Positions 35,145 to 47,084 of a stretch of DNA of 64,000 bases are shown in pieces. This DNA comes from Lactifluus volemus (Eukaryota > Basidiomycota > Agaricomycetes > Russulales > Russulaceae), in the NCBI GenBank assembly GCA_022376515.1, contig WTXI01000006.1:1364001-1428000 (forward strand), given 5' to 3'. The notes under the pieces were generated by a model. It did no database searches and had not been told where the DNA came from. It saw nothing but the letters and a program-made list of their open reading frames with translations. Each line of letters opens with the position of its first letter. The first letter of the stretch is position 1. The position numbers were made by a program, and so were the translations under genes.

Positions 35145-36566
35145 GATATGATAGATATTCGAAAACGATAGAGAAGATGAGAGAGAAGATGGGAAAGCAA
35201 GAGGTGGAGAGCCTTCGACGCAAAGACCAGCTTTTTATACCATCTCGTCCCAGGAACAAGGGTGTTGCTGCGGCATCTATCCAGAGAGAGCGGTCTGCGC
35301 CATTCTAGCATACAAGACTCTTTCAGGTCATCGGTGGGAATCGCTTCCAATTGAAGACGCGAGGCATGTAACTGAGATCAGCTGGATCAGGAAAGCCACT
35401 CGATTGCGTATGTTCACTGCAGGTTCTCTTTAGTTGAGCAATCACTTGAATATTCGGGGGTCATCCATACGCGCAACTGAATGAGCGAACGAGGGACTCG
35501 GAGTGGTTGACTCTCTGCAGACATATCACGTGATCGCGAGTTTTCGCTCACGCGGGCCGCGGCGTCAGCTGGTCAAGCGGTCGAGCTAGTCAAATCAAGT
35601 CAAGCCACTCCTCATACGGAGCACAGCAACGCCTGCGACTGATCTTCTTTTCACTTCCTCCCACCATGCTGAATTAGTGAATACTAAAAAAAATTTGAAC
35701 ACGATCTTGTCGTCATAACTTAACCGGATTGTTTCTCGTCTCGCCCGGACATCCGGACTCCGAGAATGTATCCTTCATAGCCACAACTTCTTCGTGGGTG
35801 TAACTATCGTCCTACAAGATACCCTTGGCGATGTTGTCGAGCACTAACACCGTATGCTGCTGGCTGCAATAGCTGTATTATCAGGTCTCAGCGATCTTAG
35901 TGAGACGGCCAGGCGTGTTATTCTTGCGGAGGCTCGCTGTCCTCGCGAGGGGTGCTTGCGCAGTAGCGGCGTAGTGCTGCGGCGGCAAAGTGGATGGCCT
36001 CGACTCGGTATTTTCCATGTCATCTCCACACAGGTAGCAAAAAAAGTCGATTCGTCATCAATTCTCGACCCAGGTGACAAAGTACACCATCGTGAATTTT
36101 TTGACTATTTCACTCGCGGACATTATCTGAGCTAGGAGCATTGGCGGAATGAACCCGTCTGAAATTTTTTGGCTTCGCGAACGGCGTAGTCCGTAGTGCC
36201 CACTCGTGTCATCCGGGGCCGTGGCACTTGTTGAGTGTGTTCCATTTCTGGGGTCTAACGTCGCCGCGCTGAAAATGATGGGCTCTACAATGATGGGTTA
36301 CAGATTATGTTGGCGGCCGAAAATTGCCTCTAGTTAGTTTCCTGGTTTGAATGCATGGTCTGATCTGAACAGTGGTGACTCGGATCGGGACATGTGGTTA
36401 GCTGGAAACAAATTCGCATTACAGGGATCAGATAATCGCCGATCAAAGGGGGGACAAAAGGACAGCTGTGCATCAAGATACGTATAGCAACTCGAACATT
36501 AACGATGCCATCTGGACATGATGAATAAAACGTAGTTTGCCGTCGCGTTATTAATGATCATGACGT
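35145..36566. other. intergenic, no gene seen
   Basis: About 1.4 kb upstream of Argonaute and downstream of the SUR7/Rim9-like gene. No recognisable coding or RNA signal; short open frames at 35844-36135 look random. Confidence 0.5.
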
Positions 36567-37526
36567 TCAGCGACGACGGAAGTGGGAAAAGAGTCCGGGC
36601 TTCTCTGTGGTATTGTAGTCAATCGCACGGGACATGCGTGAGTGACGACGCTGCCCGAGGCACACTGTACACCCGGCCAGAAGAAGCAGAATCAACGAAG
36701 CCAGCACGATCCAGAGCCCTGTCAAACCCACATGTTAACTATATCGATGGGAGACGAAAGTATACCCATACCTGGAGCGGCGACGGAACGTACCTGTACA
36801 CCATCGAGGTCACGAACCTTGTTGTGCACGATGGTGTATAGAGCAATGTCGATCGCAAAAGCGATAAGGGTGAGGAGAGCCGCAACGAAAGATATGAGCG
36901 ATGCAAGGAGGTTCAAGGTGAAATGTGACGAGCAAGAAAATAAGAGGGCGATGAAGGTCACCCCGGCGGCTGAGGATGCATCAGTGTTGGGATATCGGAA
37001 GGTCTTGGGACGAACAGGGACATACCAACTGGATGTACAGCTAGACCACGCGTAGAACCAGGCCCAATGGTGATGCTGTTCGAGGCGGACAAGAGTTGTA
37101 CACGGTAACCATATCCTGCGGAGGCGGGTTTTCAGTAGCTGGTAACCGGTAATTGATCAAAGTAGCAGAACGTACCCGGATCAATGCAAGTACGGTGTCC
37201 AGTCTCGGCATCATAGATGCAGTACGCCCTGCCCCCGCATCAGCTTGAGCCGCTGAATGAGCCTTGATACTTTCTCACCAAATACCAAACTAACCAGACT
37301 TTTAAAAAAAAACAAATGAATACCGGAAAAAAAGGAAAATACACACCCTGATTTCCTTTATTGATTCTGTGTTTGTGGCGACATGTGGGGCGGTGCCGCT
37401 CGTGAAATGAACGCGTGCGATATCAACACCCGGTAAGCCAGGGAGGGAGACAGCGACTATAAGGGAGAGAATAAAGGCGCAGAAGAGGATGACAACGCCA
37501 GAGATGAAGAAGGAACGGGCAGCCAT
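36567..37526 (-). CDS. SUR7/Rim9 (PalI)-family four-TM membrane protein
   Basis: Fungal plasma-membrane protein family linked to eisosomes or ambient-pH signalling. Exon 1 (from ATG 37526) has TM1 FFISGVVILFCAFILSLIVA, then an extracellular loop. Later exons give FGIWAYCIYDAETGHRTCID, the family's conserved W/G-x-C..C loop, then GYGYRVQLL. TM2 is VTFIALLFSCSSHFTLNLL and TM3 SFVAALLTLIAFAIDIALYT, followed by the family-typical VHNKVRDLDG. The last exon carries TM4 LWIVLASLILLLLAG and a short tail ending FSHFRRR before the stop at 36567. Introns are GT-AG; the last junction has two possible donors. The choice between Rim9 and Sur7 cannot be made from this view. Confidence 0.78.
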
Positions 37527-37975
37527 CGATGTGGTGGATAACAGTTAGTCTCGAACGACATCGCTAGCCGATCCACGACAAGTTATATCTGGGGGCTTTT
37601 GATGGACTGTGGTGCTAGTGGCGCAAAACTGTGGGGCTTAGTCCAACACACTGAACCAACCTTACGTCAGGTCCTGCTATACTCAATGGAGCAATGGAGT
37701 AATAGGTGGTGCGATTATTCTTACGAATAGAAAATGCCCCGTCCCTGCCGATATCACCATCGTGGTACTTCACCCGTCTACACTTTCATCCTAATCCCAC
37801 TTACGCCAACGGCCAGCAGGCCATGATATTGTCAGATTTGTTTATATTGTTACATGAAAGAGTACCGAATAAAAGCTAACCAAGACCCGCGGGACAGTAC
37901 ACAAGACCAACAGAGAGCCTCAAACCATACATTGCAAAGTCCAGAAACAGAAAAAAGCTATGTGTTTCATCGAAA
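37527..37975. other. intergenic, no gene seen
   Basis: About 450 bases between two minus-strand genes with no recognisable feature. Confidence 0.5.
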
Positions 37976-38992
37976 TTATATCCAGCGTGGCCAAGGGTCC
38001 CCAGAAGTGGAAAGAATAGTTGGGTAAGATAATGACTTGAGGCGTCTTCTTCTCTCTTGAAGACGGGCTGCGAGCGCCATGCGGGTAGCGTCGTCGATCT
38101 CATATGCGCCGGCCTTGGCGCGAGCGGCGGGAGGCCGTCCAAATGTACCGTCCGGGCTGAGTAAATCTTCATCTAGAGGGACAGGCTGTGGCAAGTCCCC
38201 GAGCAGATGCTCACTCGACGGTAGGGAAAGGATGATGAGGGGTACAGGAGTATCGGTCTTCAAATCGGTGTCGTCTGTAGAGTGTAGAATATAGGGTATA
38301 TCAATCGTAATGTGCTCAGGTATGTCCGGTTTGGGCTCGTCTACGTCTACCACTGGGTCTGTGAGATCGGAAGGGTGTGGATGGCCCGGGGGGTCGGTAT
38401 TCTCCTTGGCACTAGAACCAAGAAGACGTTGACGCAAGCGTGCGAACATATTGAAAACTCGTGTATTGCATAGTCGGCGTCGGGTGGCATCGTGAAAAGG
38501 ACGTGAATCATTGCCAGTGGACGACGTCAGAGGTGGTGAAACAGAGGACGATTGCTGGATGGATGCGGCGGATGTCGAGGCGGTAGAACCGATAGTTGCC
38601 CTTTCCCAAGAAGGAGGTCGTTCGAGACCGCGGCAACTAAAATTCATAGGCCGGCGGAGGGTGGATGTAGCCCCGAGCTTATCGGGGACGATAGCAAGGC
38701 AGAGAGGACCAGAAGCAACGAGAGTAGATTGGGCGATAAGGGCGGAGACAGTAGGGAAAACGGTGCGCTGGCATGCACCCTCAGCGAGATCCGGCAGACT
38801 AAAGATTGGGAGGATAGCATTGCCACGGGTTGCACGGCGACGATTAATGATAAAGTGATAGGCTAAGAATGACCCAAGTAGGAAAAAGAGGGTCAACGAA
38901 AGGGGCAAGATAACACATTCCAGATTGACAGTATGATGCTGGCGATGAGCCAAGAGAGATTGCGAGTCGACAGGAGACTGAGCAGGGGGCAT
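37976..38992 (-). CDS. single-pass membrane protein of unknown function (FSCRG family, copy 1)
   Basis: Single-exon frame of 338 aa starting at ATG 38992. One TM segment at about residues 26-50 (ILPLSLTLFFLLGSFLAYHF), then basic RRRATR, so the long tail is probably cytoplasmic. The tail has IFSLPDLAEG (~63-72) and NFSCRG (~117-122), then Ser/Pro/Asp-rich low complexity and a basic coiled end (ARLQERRRRLKSL). The first features resemble the plus-strand gene at 40350 (TM, FPLPALEEG, DFSCRG), so the two are probably divergent paralogues. No known domain. Upstream open frames to 39173 do not add anything convincing. Confidence 0.65.
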   Translation of the reverse strand: MPPAQSPVDSQSLLAHRQHHTVNLECVILPLSLTLFFLLGSFLAYHFIINRRRATRGNAILPIFSLPDLAEGACQRTVFPTVSALIAQSTLVASGPLCLAIVPDKLGATSTLRRPMNFSCRGLERPPSWERATIGSTASTSAASIQQSSSVSPPLTSSTGNDSRPFHDATRRRLCNTRVFNMFARLRQRLLGSSAKENTDPPGHPHPSDLTDPVVDVDEPKPDIPEHITIDIPYILHSTDDTDLKTDTPVPLIILSLPSSEHLLGDLPQPVPLDEDLLSPDGTFGRPPAARAKAGAYEIDDATRMALAARLQERRRRLKSLSYPTILSTSGDPWPRWI

Positions 38993-40349
38993 ACTTGTGA
39001 CTTTGATAACTCGGCGGATAGTACTGAGTGGCTAGTCTTCGGGTGCTGGATGCAAGTGCAGGAGCAGGGTTTCGAGCGAGAGCGGAAAGGTCATAGCTCG
39101 GAAGCTTGGAAAACTGACACGAGTCCAGACGAGTAGGCACGATTGCGATCCTACTGGCACGTGTCAGCAGCATTTAGCCAACTTTGAAAACACGGAATGG
39201 CAGACGGAAAGGAAACGCATGCGTGCATGTAATCGACAAAGCGCTCCAATAAACGATTTTGTACAGACACAGACCTAGTGCGTGTGCGCGTCAGTCATGC
39301 CAATCACTTGAGAGAAGGCTGTCAAATTAAAGGATACTCCACTTCGATGGCTACTCGGCAATAAGTGAATTCGACGGAGAGTTGAGCGCTAGGCCTGGCC
39401 GCTGAGATTGAGATTGACAGCCCGGTTTACATTGTGGCCGGTCGGCGTTGCCGGTCAGCCAGCCCGATGACAGGCCCGGTCAGATCCGGTAAATTTCAAC
39501 TTGCCATCACAGCTTCGAGCAACTTTGGCCTTTAACGTGCTGTCCATTCAACATCGGCATTGCCACTATGTGGTAGCTTTGTAACCGTGGCGCTGACTTG
39601 CATCAGATCGGCATGTTCCATGAAGAACATTGCCAACAGGTTGGCGTTTGGCCTCATCTTCAAAAAAGAGGTGCCATTGGCTTTGATGGCTATTCCACGA
39701 CATCAAGGGGCTTGTACTGGGTTCGTTCGTTATTGTATGGCCGGTGGAGACGAGACTTATCTTCACACCGCTTTTACAGTGCTTTTACCTGATGTACGGT
39801 TTCCCTTCTAGATGGTCATGGCCCGCCGAGGGTTTACCACCGTGGCCACAGCCTGACCTCTTGAATAGGCCAGGCTGTGGAGAGTTCTCAAGTTACGGAT
39901 CCAGCCGAATGCCTCATGTGGGATTTTTTGCTATTACTTGTGGCTTGATTGGGGATTCAAAAACTTTCCGAAACTAGGCCTCTTTTGTTTGGTCTTGCTC
40001 AAGCTATGTGTGGTCGATTCCCGCGCTTCGGAACAATGCTCAACTTGTCATCGTGCCCCAAGTAGACTCGTGATTGATGATTCATCGATGCTTGTTCGGG
40101 TGTACATGTGGATGTCGGCTATCATGCATGATATTCCGGCCTTTGAATCTCCCGCAGTCACAAGCACCCGACGGCCACAAATCAGTGCTAGCCACACTTA
40201 CACAGCCATGTATATCTGTGGGTGACTCGTCCCGCATGTCTCCACAACTTGTCAGTGTACATTACACCAGTTTTGTTACTTTGGTTTCACCGTGACTTGC
40301 TTCAGCTCCCCGGTTTAACAACAACTTCCACGCGCTATCCGACCTCCCA
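38993..40349. other. shared divergent upstream region of the FSCRG pair
   Basis: About 1.35 kb between the two divergent FSCRG-type genes. No gene or RNA recognised; many short random frames. GCCGGTC-rich repeats occur near 39430-39480. It presumably carries both promoters. Confidence 0.45.
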
Positions 40350-41108
40350 ATGGTTGGAGCAGCCTCTAGACCGCCATTCGTACTCTTATTCCTCGCCGGC
40401 ATCCTTTCCACCGTGGCCTTTGCCGCCTTGACATTCATTTTCGTCTTTTCATGGCACTACTTTCGTGGTGGACATAAGGTCGAACCATCAGACAACGAAT
40501 TCCCTTTACCCGCTCTTGAAGAAGGGAATACAGTGCCAGATGCACTCGATTTTTCTTGTCGCGGCCCCAGCAGGTTGGGTGGAATTTCCCCACTGTCAGC
40601 TGAGAGGGCTGGCGAGACCCCGAGACCTCAAAGTCAATTCCAGGCTCAACCACGAACGGAGAAGGGATCGCAGGACGATATGCAGCACCCTCATCCAGAT
40701 GCCTTACAAACCTTCGACTATATAGTCAGTCCTGTGACTCTAGAGCAATCTGAGCCAGCTGGGGACCACACGGAACGCGCGGAGGGTATTTCTAATATCA
40801 CCACTTTGGGCAATAATGGTGACGTGATTGTCCACCCTGAGCGATCGCGGCCATTGGTTTTCCCCACACCACCAACGATGCCCCCTTTGTCACCAATTCC
40901 CCGCAGTAGATTCTCTATGTCCACAGTTTGGAGTCAAGAGAGTATGTGGCCGCGAGACAAGGTGCCGGATATTCCGGTGCCTTCTCTTGCACACATACCA
41001 GTCCAACGTTCATTCCGGTTTTCAAATATCATGACGCCGGGTTCTCCAATACGACATTCAACGCTTTCGTTTCCACGTAGTGTGGGGAAATCAGATTTTG
41101 AAGAGTAG
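40350..41108 (+). CDS. single-pass membrane protein of unknown function (FSCRG family, copy 2)
   Basis: Single-exon frame of 252 aa. TM at about residues 9-33 (PFVLLFLAGILSTVAFAALT, continuing FIFVF), then HYFRGGHK. FPLPALEEG lies at ~51-59 and DFSCRG at ~67-72, echoing the gene at 37976-38992. The remaining tail is Ser/Pro-rich with SRFSMSTVWSQE and a C-terminus FPRSVGKSDFEE. No catalytic domain is visible. ATG context and coding-like composition support a gene; the function is unknown. Confidence 0.65.
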   Translation: MVGAASRPPFVLLFLAGILSTVAFAALTFIFVFSWHYFRGGHKVEPSDNEFPLPALEEGNTVPDALDFSCRGPSRLGGISPLSAERAGETPRPQSQFQAQPRTEKGSQDDMQHPHPDALQTFDYIVSPVTLEQSEPAGDHTERAEGISNITTLGNNGDVIVHPERSRPLVFPTPPTMPPLSPIPRSRFSMSTVWSQESMWPRDKVPDIPVPSLAHIPVQRSFRFSNIMTPGSPIRHSTLSFPRSVGKSDFEE

Positions 41109-41585
41109 TATCGGGTCGTGGACAAGAATGTTCTCCCTCCTGTGAAGTAGTGACTTTCAGTATAATCCGCTCATTCCCCTCATGTAATTACATTACGTTC
41201 ATTTCGTGATACCACTCGCTGTTCCTTAAAGATGTATACTGTACCTTCTGGATGTATTTCGGTTGCTGTAGCCCCAATTTTTTACTGTCATTGGTTCCGG
41301 GCCGCGGAGTTGCCACTCGGGGAGTTGTCCGTTGCACGGCGGCAGCCGGGGGTTACAGTAAGGCCGATCAATGTGGAGAACAGTGACCGGTCATCACCAG
41401 TAGTGGACAAAAGGTCTTTTATGCTTCGGACATCATAAAAAGAGACAGACTCGGGGGTATCATTACTGTAGTCACCTTAGAACCGGCACTTTTACCCGGT
41501 TTCTGAGCCCATGTGACATACAGCACGCTAACTCTAAGCTAGCCCTGGAGTGAACAGTTCTTGTAACTGCTCCCCGTCCTTCTCA
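41109..41585. other. intergenic, no gene seen
   Basis: About 480 bases before MED13. It may contain an unrecognised 5' exon of MED13, since the first coding exon has no strong start context. Confidence 0.4.
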
Positions 41586-44500
41586 ATGTGTTCCAAGCCG
41601 TCAGTTATCTCCCCGAGCAGCTGGGGCTCGGTTGCGCTGGCCCAATACCCACCCTCAATCGACCTTTCCAACAAGCTTCTCTCATCTGCTCTTCCCCTCC
41701 CACCCCATGCATCAATCGTCTACGCAATATTCTCTCCCACCACTTCTCCTGCACCTCATCCCGATACCATCGAGCACGCACGAAGGCACATTATCGATAC
41801 CAGAAAACCATCCATTCTAGATTCCCTTCTCTGCACCGTCCATGTCGAAAAAGGTGCACCACAACTCTATGTTTTCTCGGTCGTCTCTTCCGATGGTGCC
41901 AATGATCCGCTTGGCAACCTGCAGTTCGGTGGTTTAATTCGTAAGTCCCTCCGGTCCATAATCCAGTCCCTTCGTACCTCTCCCCTTGATTTATTCTTGG
42001 GGACAGTACACCATTTTATCGGATGCCACTGACTTTACCGCGCATACAGCTTCACAAAGATACTCTTTTCGCCTTGCAGAAATTCACGATTACAAGTCAA
42101 CGTCTTCAACAAGCAACTCGTCTTCTACCCTCCAAAACCATTCATCCAGCCCGCATACAGCCGATCCTTCCCCTCCCTCCCCAGTGGACAGCCTCGGCAT
42201 ACCCTACTGCCTTTTCCTCAAGGCAGTACAAGAGAGACTAATCAATGATATATGTTCTGTGCAAGATCACGACCGGAGGTTATGCAGGCTCAACGGTGGC
42301 TTTCTCATATTCCCGCAGCATCCAACATCTGACTGGGGTACTGGCTGGGAGCATCGTGCTCAGAACAGGTTTGCATCGAGTTGTGTCGAGTTGTTTGTTT
42401 TCGGATCATTGATACAAACCTACAGGCCCTTAATACACACTTATATTCATGTCACGCTAACCCGCAAGCATATCCTCATCCAACCCCTTCTACGTCCAAC
42501 GCATTATGTTCCCATCTCCCCATCACGCCCTCCCCCTTCCGGAACGCCCATAACCTTACTTCCATATGGAACTCCGGCATACTACCTTACGTCATATAGC
42601 GGTCCTACCGCTGGCCTGACGGCGCAATTCAACCAGTCCTTATCTGGCCTTGGTTGTGATAGTTGGGTGGCGCTGGCCTCAAAGCGCCCTAGCTGTCTGA
42701 CCCACGGCGCTAGTACAGGAACCCACACCTCGTCGCGTGACCCCCGTTTCCTGATTGCTTGGATAGACGTCCACAATAAGCAGGGGGAGGATAAGGGCGT
42801 GATGGTCATCTGGCCCATCTCGCTTGCGCTTTCATTTCTCCCATCTTCGGCATCGTCACATGCCTCTCGCCAGCTACCTCATCTCCCCGATCTACCATCG
42901 CAACTTCAGTCCTCGCCTCTTCCCCCGGCTGCTCCAGTACCTACCATCGGCACCCTCACGACCACCATTGCGGCCTCTCCTATCACGTCACTTGGACGCA
43001 GCCCTCCGCCGCCACCAACCCCTACTGATTTGCCTCCGGCCCTCACTCGTCGGCTTAGTGTGCCTGGGATTACTCCCAGCGGACTCGCTTCATTTCAATT
43101 TGAAAGTGACTCTTCATCACGTGATGACGTCCACGCTATTGCTGGCGAGGTGGGTGAGTACATCGAGGCCGTTGTAAAGGAGCGGGAACGAGAAAGGGAG
43201 CGCTTGAGGAAAGAGCGAGAAAGCTCTGGTCCAAGTATGGATGCCTCACCTGCTCGGGCCATGAGTGCTGTGAATACACCTGGATCAGTTGGTATTTCAT
43301 CCCCCATGTCAGCGACTTTGACGGGTACGATGAGCTCGCCCCCCATGATTGGCCCAGAAGCAATTTCCACAATCATTGCCCCGGTTCCACTTTCCGCTCC
43401 GCTTTCTGCTGGAGTTGACCCACCTTCACAACCATTCTACCCCTCGCCTCCTCAATCGAATTCTGTGCCGCCATCTTCGATAGAGGTGAATGCACAGCCT
43501 CTGTCGACATCATCCACCCTTTCTGAGACTTTCGTTCCCCCTGCCGAGTCTTCCGCTTCTACTATCACCTCGTCATCGGATGCTGTGACGTTTTCCGCAG
43601 CTGGAGCTGCCGTACCCTCATTCGATCCATTCACGAGCTTCGAAAACTGGTCTCAAGATGCCGAGCCGTGGCAAGCTACGAACGGTATTCTCGACATGCC
43701 TCTCGATGATGTGAGCATGGGTGTGGGCATGAGTATCGATTCGCTCCCATATAGCGTCGATCCTATTGCTGGTGGAAGTGGTAGCGGGGCTTGGGGATCG
43801 GGTGATATGCGTATGGACATCGATGGCACCGGCATCGATAGCATTTTTACTGAAGCGGATTTTGACTTCTGGGATGATGGCAAAGCTCAGCAACCTGGTA
43901 TATCTTCAACACCAGCATCTATGCCACCGCCACTCAGCATCAACAGTGGAACAAGTCTGACGCACACAGCTGAGCCCACTCCGCTTGGGATGCCTCCTCA
44001 ACTTTTTGATGGCACTAAACCACCCTCTGTCACTCCTTCGTCACAACCCCCCATGTGGCCACCTAGTGCTTTCTCGGGGAGTTTTAGCCAGCCGGGTGGC
44101 ATGCTCGATCCTGCTGCTGAGCTGGTCCCTTCCTCGCCGACGAAAACGGTGTCCCCTTGTTCTGGCCCCACGACACCTCGTAATATTGTACTCGACCCCG
44201 CAGTACGCCTCACACCACGATCGCCATTGGCCGGGGGAGGTATTTTTGATCCGATTCCTTTCGCTTCTACATATCGCGTGGCGGATGGCAAGTACACGGC
44301 GGGAAAATTCGCCCTGCCCAGTCCACCGGATGAAGAGGACAGAACACAATCGATTTCTGGACTACTGTCGCCCCGGAGAGGCGCTTGGAATCGCTACGAC
44401 GTCGCGACAGACCCACGCGTAGGCGTTGTGCGTAAGCTAATTGATATCAAACGCAAGACCACGGTGGATAGCCGTGCTGCAACTTCAGAGTGGACGCGAG

Positions 44501-46833
44501 GCTCGCAGGAGTGGACACGGAATGTCATGCAAACCCCACCGCCCGAAGATGGTTATACTGTATCAGACGACAGCGAATCGGATGAGGGCGAGGATGAGGA
44601 CATGCTGTTGGACGAAGACGACAATGGCGAAGTGCCGTCTCCGGTGACTGGTCCGCGGCCGTTCACGCCGTTACCGTCTTACCTACCTCTCGGACCATCG
44701 TTGCTGCATACGCACTTTCAACACAGCCTGTTACTTCCCCACTGCACACCACTACGTCCATCCCACTCTACCGCATCCCCTTCCGAGCAAACTCCCAGTT
44801 CCGCCCCAGTGTCTGTGCCCACGCCCGTGTCACCTGCCGCACTGGTCGGTGCGGCGTCGGAGAAGTCAAAGTCATTAGAAGCTGCAGCACAGATCCTCGC
44901 AAAGGAAGTTGTCGAGAGTGCTATGTGGAACGATGCGTGGCGTGCCAATGCCGTCGACTGTTGGGCCGAGCACCGCTATTCAACGGAAGTGTGGCAGGCG
45001 GACGTGCGTTGCGTGGCCAAGGCACTTGCGACGCTTCCCGGACTAGACGGCTTGCTTGACTTACAATCTGTCTTTACGTCGGAGGGAGGGGAAAGGCCGG
45101 TCCTGGAACAGCTCGAACCTCCATTTCTGTCAGTCGCCAAGTCAGATGCTCTCATCCAGGTGCTCCCAACTGCGCTTCGATTCTGGGATAAACTAGGTCT
45201 GAGTCCGAGGGCGGGGAAGAAGGACGTTTGTGCATTCGTTTTCTTTGAGGAACTTGACGAGGCCAGTGTGACTGCCGTTGACAAATGGCTGCAGTGGGTC
45301 TCTTCGACGTATACGGTGGGTGTCCAGATGGTCTAGTTAAGCCAACGATTCTGAGTCTTTTCTTTATAGAGACATAACTTCGGGGAACACGAGCGCGGCA
45401 AATCAAGTGTGTGCGTGAAGGATGGCCTCATTCCTGTCAAGTTCGAGACGTTCCGCAAGACGTTGTGTAAGTTGCGGTTTCAGGATCTTCGATTTCAGCG
45501 AGTTAATACTGTGGTCTTAGCGTCTTTTGTCACATCCAAGAATTTGCCACCGTCAAACTCGAACTACGTCTTCTATATCGCCGTGCCCTCTTCCATCATC
45601 TCTATCTCCAATCAGACTTTGCGGCAAGTTTTCTCAGCTGTCAAGCGCGCCCAGAAGATGCATCCAGCAGAGCAGATTCTCTTTCAGTTCATTCCTGCCC
45701 AAGCGGTGTACTCGCTCAAATTCTCCTCTGGCGGGGGTGTTTACGTTCGTTTGTTCTATCTACAATCGTATTTTGACACCTGTCGACCGTGTCATGTCCC
45801 GACAAGTGATAGACAACAGCCTACGCATACGAGACTTCTTCCAGGAGCCTGCATTCTCCCTTGCTAGGCCGCTTCACACCAACGCCCAGTTTGTGCGACA
45901 GTTTCCGGTCCTCTCGCTGGATGTCGTGGACCGACACACCTTACTCCATGTTGGTTATCAATTGTCTAGTTGTGGGAAGTGGCTCCTCGCGTGTTGCGTC
46001 GATCAGTGGGGAGAAGCTCACGACCTCACTGTCTGGTTATTGCCTAGCGAGTCACCAGAGACATTCACGGTCCAGCATCTGTGGACATTTGCGGTCAATA
46101 TTGCGAAGCGGGCAAGCGTTGAATGGAGGATAGTAATAGCTAAACTCGGGCCGATGGATGCTCGGGAACTTGAAGGTTTGATGTGATTTACACGGTCTAG
46201 ATCATGTGCTGATTGTTCCTGGTAGCGTGGATGCGTCAGCTCGATAGATCGGTTTCTTTATGCAGGGAGCTGCCCATGGTTCATGTCAGTTTGATGTGCG
46301 TCGAGCTGGACAGGACGTGGACATTCATTGCGCCACACGAAAGCATCAAGCACCCGATATCTGAGAGTCGCTCCTCGAAAAGCACCTCCGGCAGTTGCAT
46401 GATTGATGCCTCTTCGGCTACATATCGCCTCAGTCATAGCGCTAAGATGGATCTTATCCCATCTTCCTGTTCCACTGGTGACTTTCATACCGGCCATTCC
46501 CATACTCCCGTTTGTTCCGACGTTGCTTCGCCGCTATGCGAGCGACACCTTCGGCCCCTGCGCTCTACCACGCTCATTCGTGTGCCGTGCGGCGCGGATT
46601 TTACCTCTATCGCCATGTTGCATTTACACCAGCTGCATTCTGCACGTTCGCTTCGTTCATCGCTCAAACTTTCAGATGCGGACACTTTACAAGACGTATG
46701 TCGGAATTATCACGAGCTCTCAGTGCTTGCCCGCTCACGGTGGCTCGTGGCAAACCCTATCTTGCCTTTTCATCTCGGAGCCCTGGAGATCATTGACCGC
46801 GCACTGAGCGGCAGTCTCGTTCCTGATGCATGA
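41586..46833 (+). CDS. MED13: Mediator complex kinase-module subunit Med13
   Basis: Med13 links the CDK8 kinase module to core Mediator in the nucleus. The N-terminal exon has LPPHASIVYAIFSPTTS. An intron (41941-42049) leads to a ~3.3-kb exon with LGIPYCLFLKAVQERLI, long Ser/Pro/Thr-rich stretches and acidic runs (DSESDEGEDEDMLLDED). A 57-nt in-frame stretch, 42369-42425, looks like another intron. Further introns are 45322-45369, 45467-45520 and 46176-46225. The C-terminal MID-PIWI-like region is clear: LTPVDRVMSRQV, PAFSLARPL, SLDVVDRHTLLHVGYQLS, CGKWLLACCVDQWGEAHD and HLGALEIIDRALSG near the end. One base too many in GGGGG at 45733-45737 breaks the frame between VYSLKFSSGG and VFTFVCSIYNRIL; it is a sequence error or a recent mutation. 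The start is uncertain. Confidence 0.88.
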
Positions 46834-47084
46834 CACTTACCCTGATCCACCTTCGTTTCTTGTATCTGTTACCCCTCACACTGCTCTGTGTCTTCAACAT
46901 CATTTGAAGTACCGTTTTAACTTTTTTAATCCTGACTTGGATCATCCATTTTCTCGTTCACATCGTGTCATGCTCATTTTAACCCAGTTGTTGTAGAGGG
47001 ACCGGGTCAATGTACTACTACCCATCATTCATAGCCATTATATTATCACCGTGCAAGCCGCATGATACTAGATCGCGTACCGCC

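Noticed and set aside
39566..39977. Several 60-80 aa frames in the FSCRG intergenic region
   Set aside because: Overlapping on both strands without homology or splice support.
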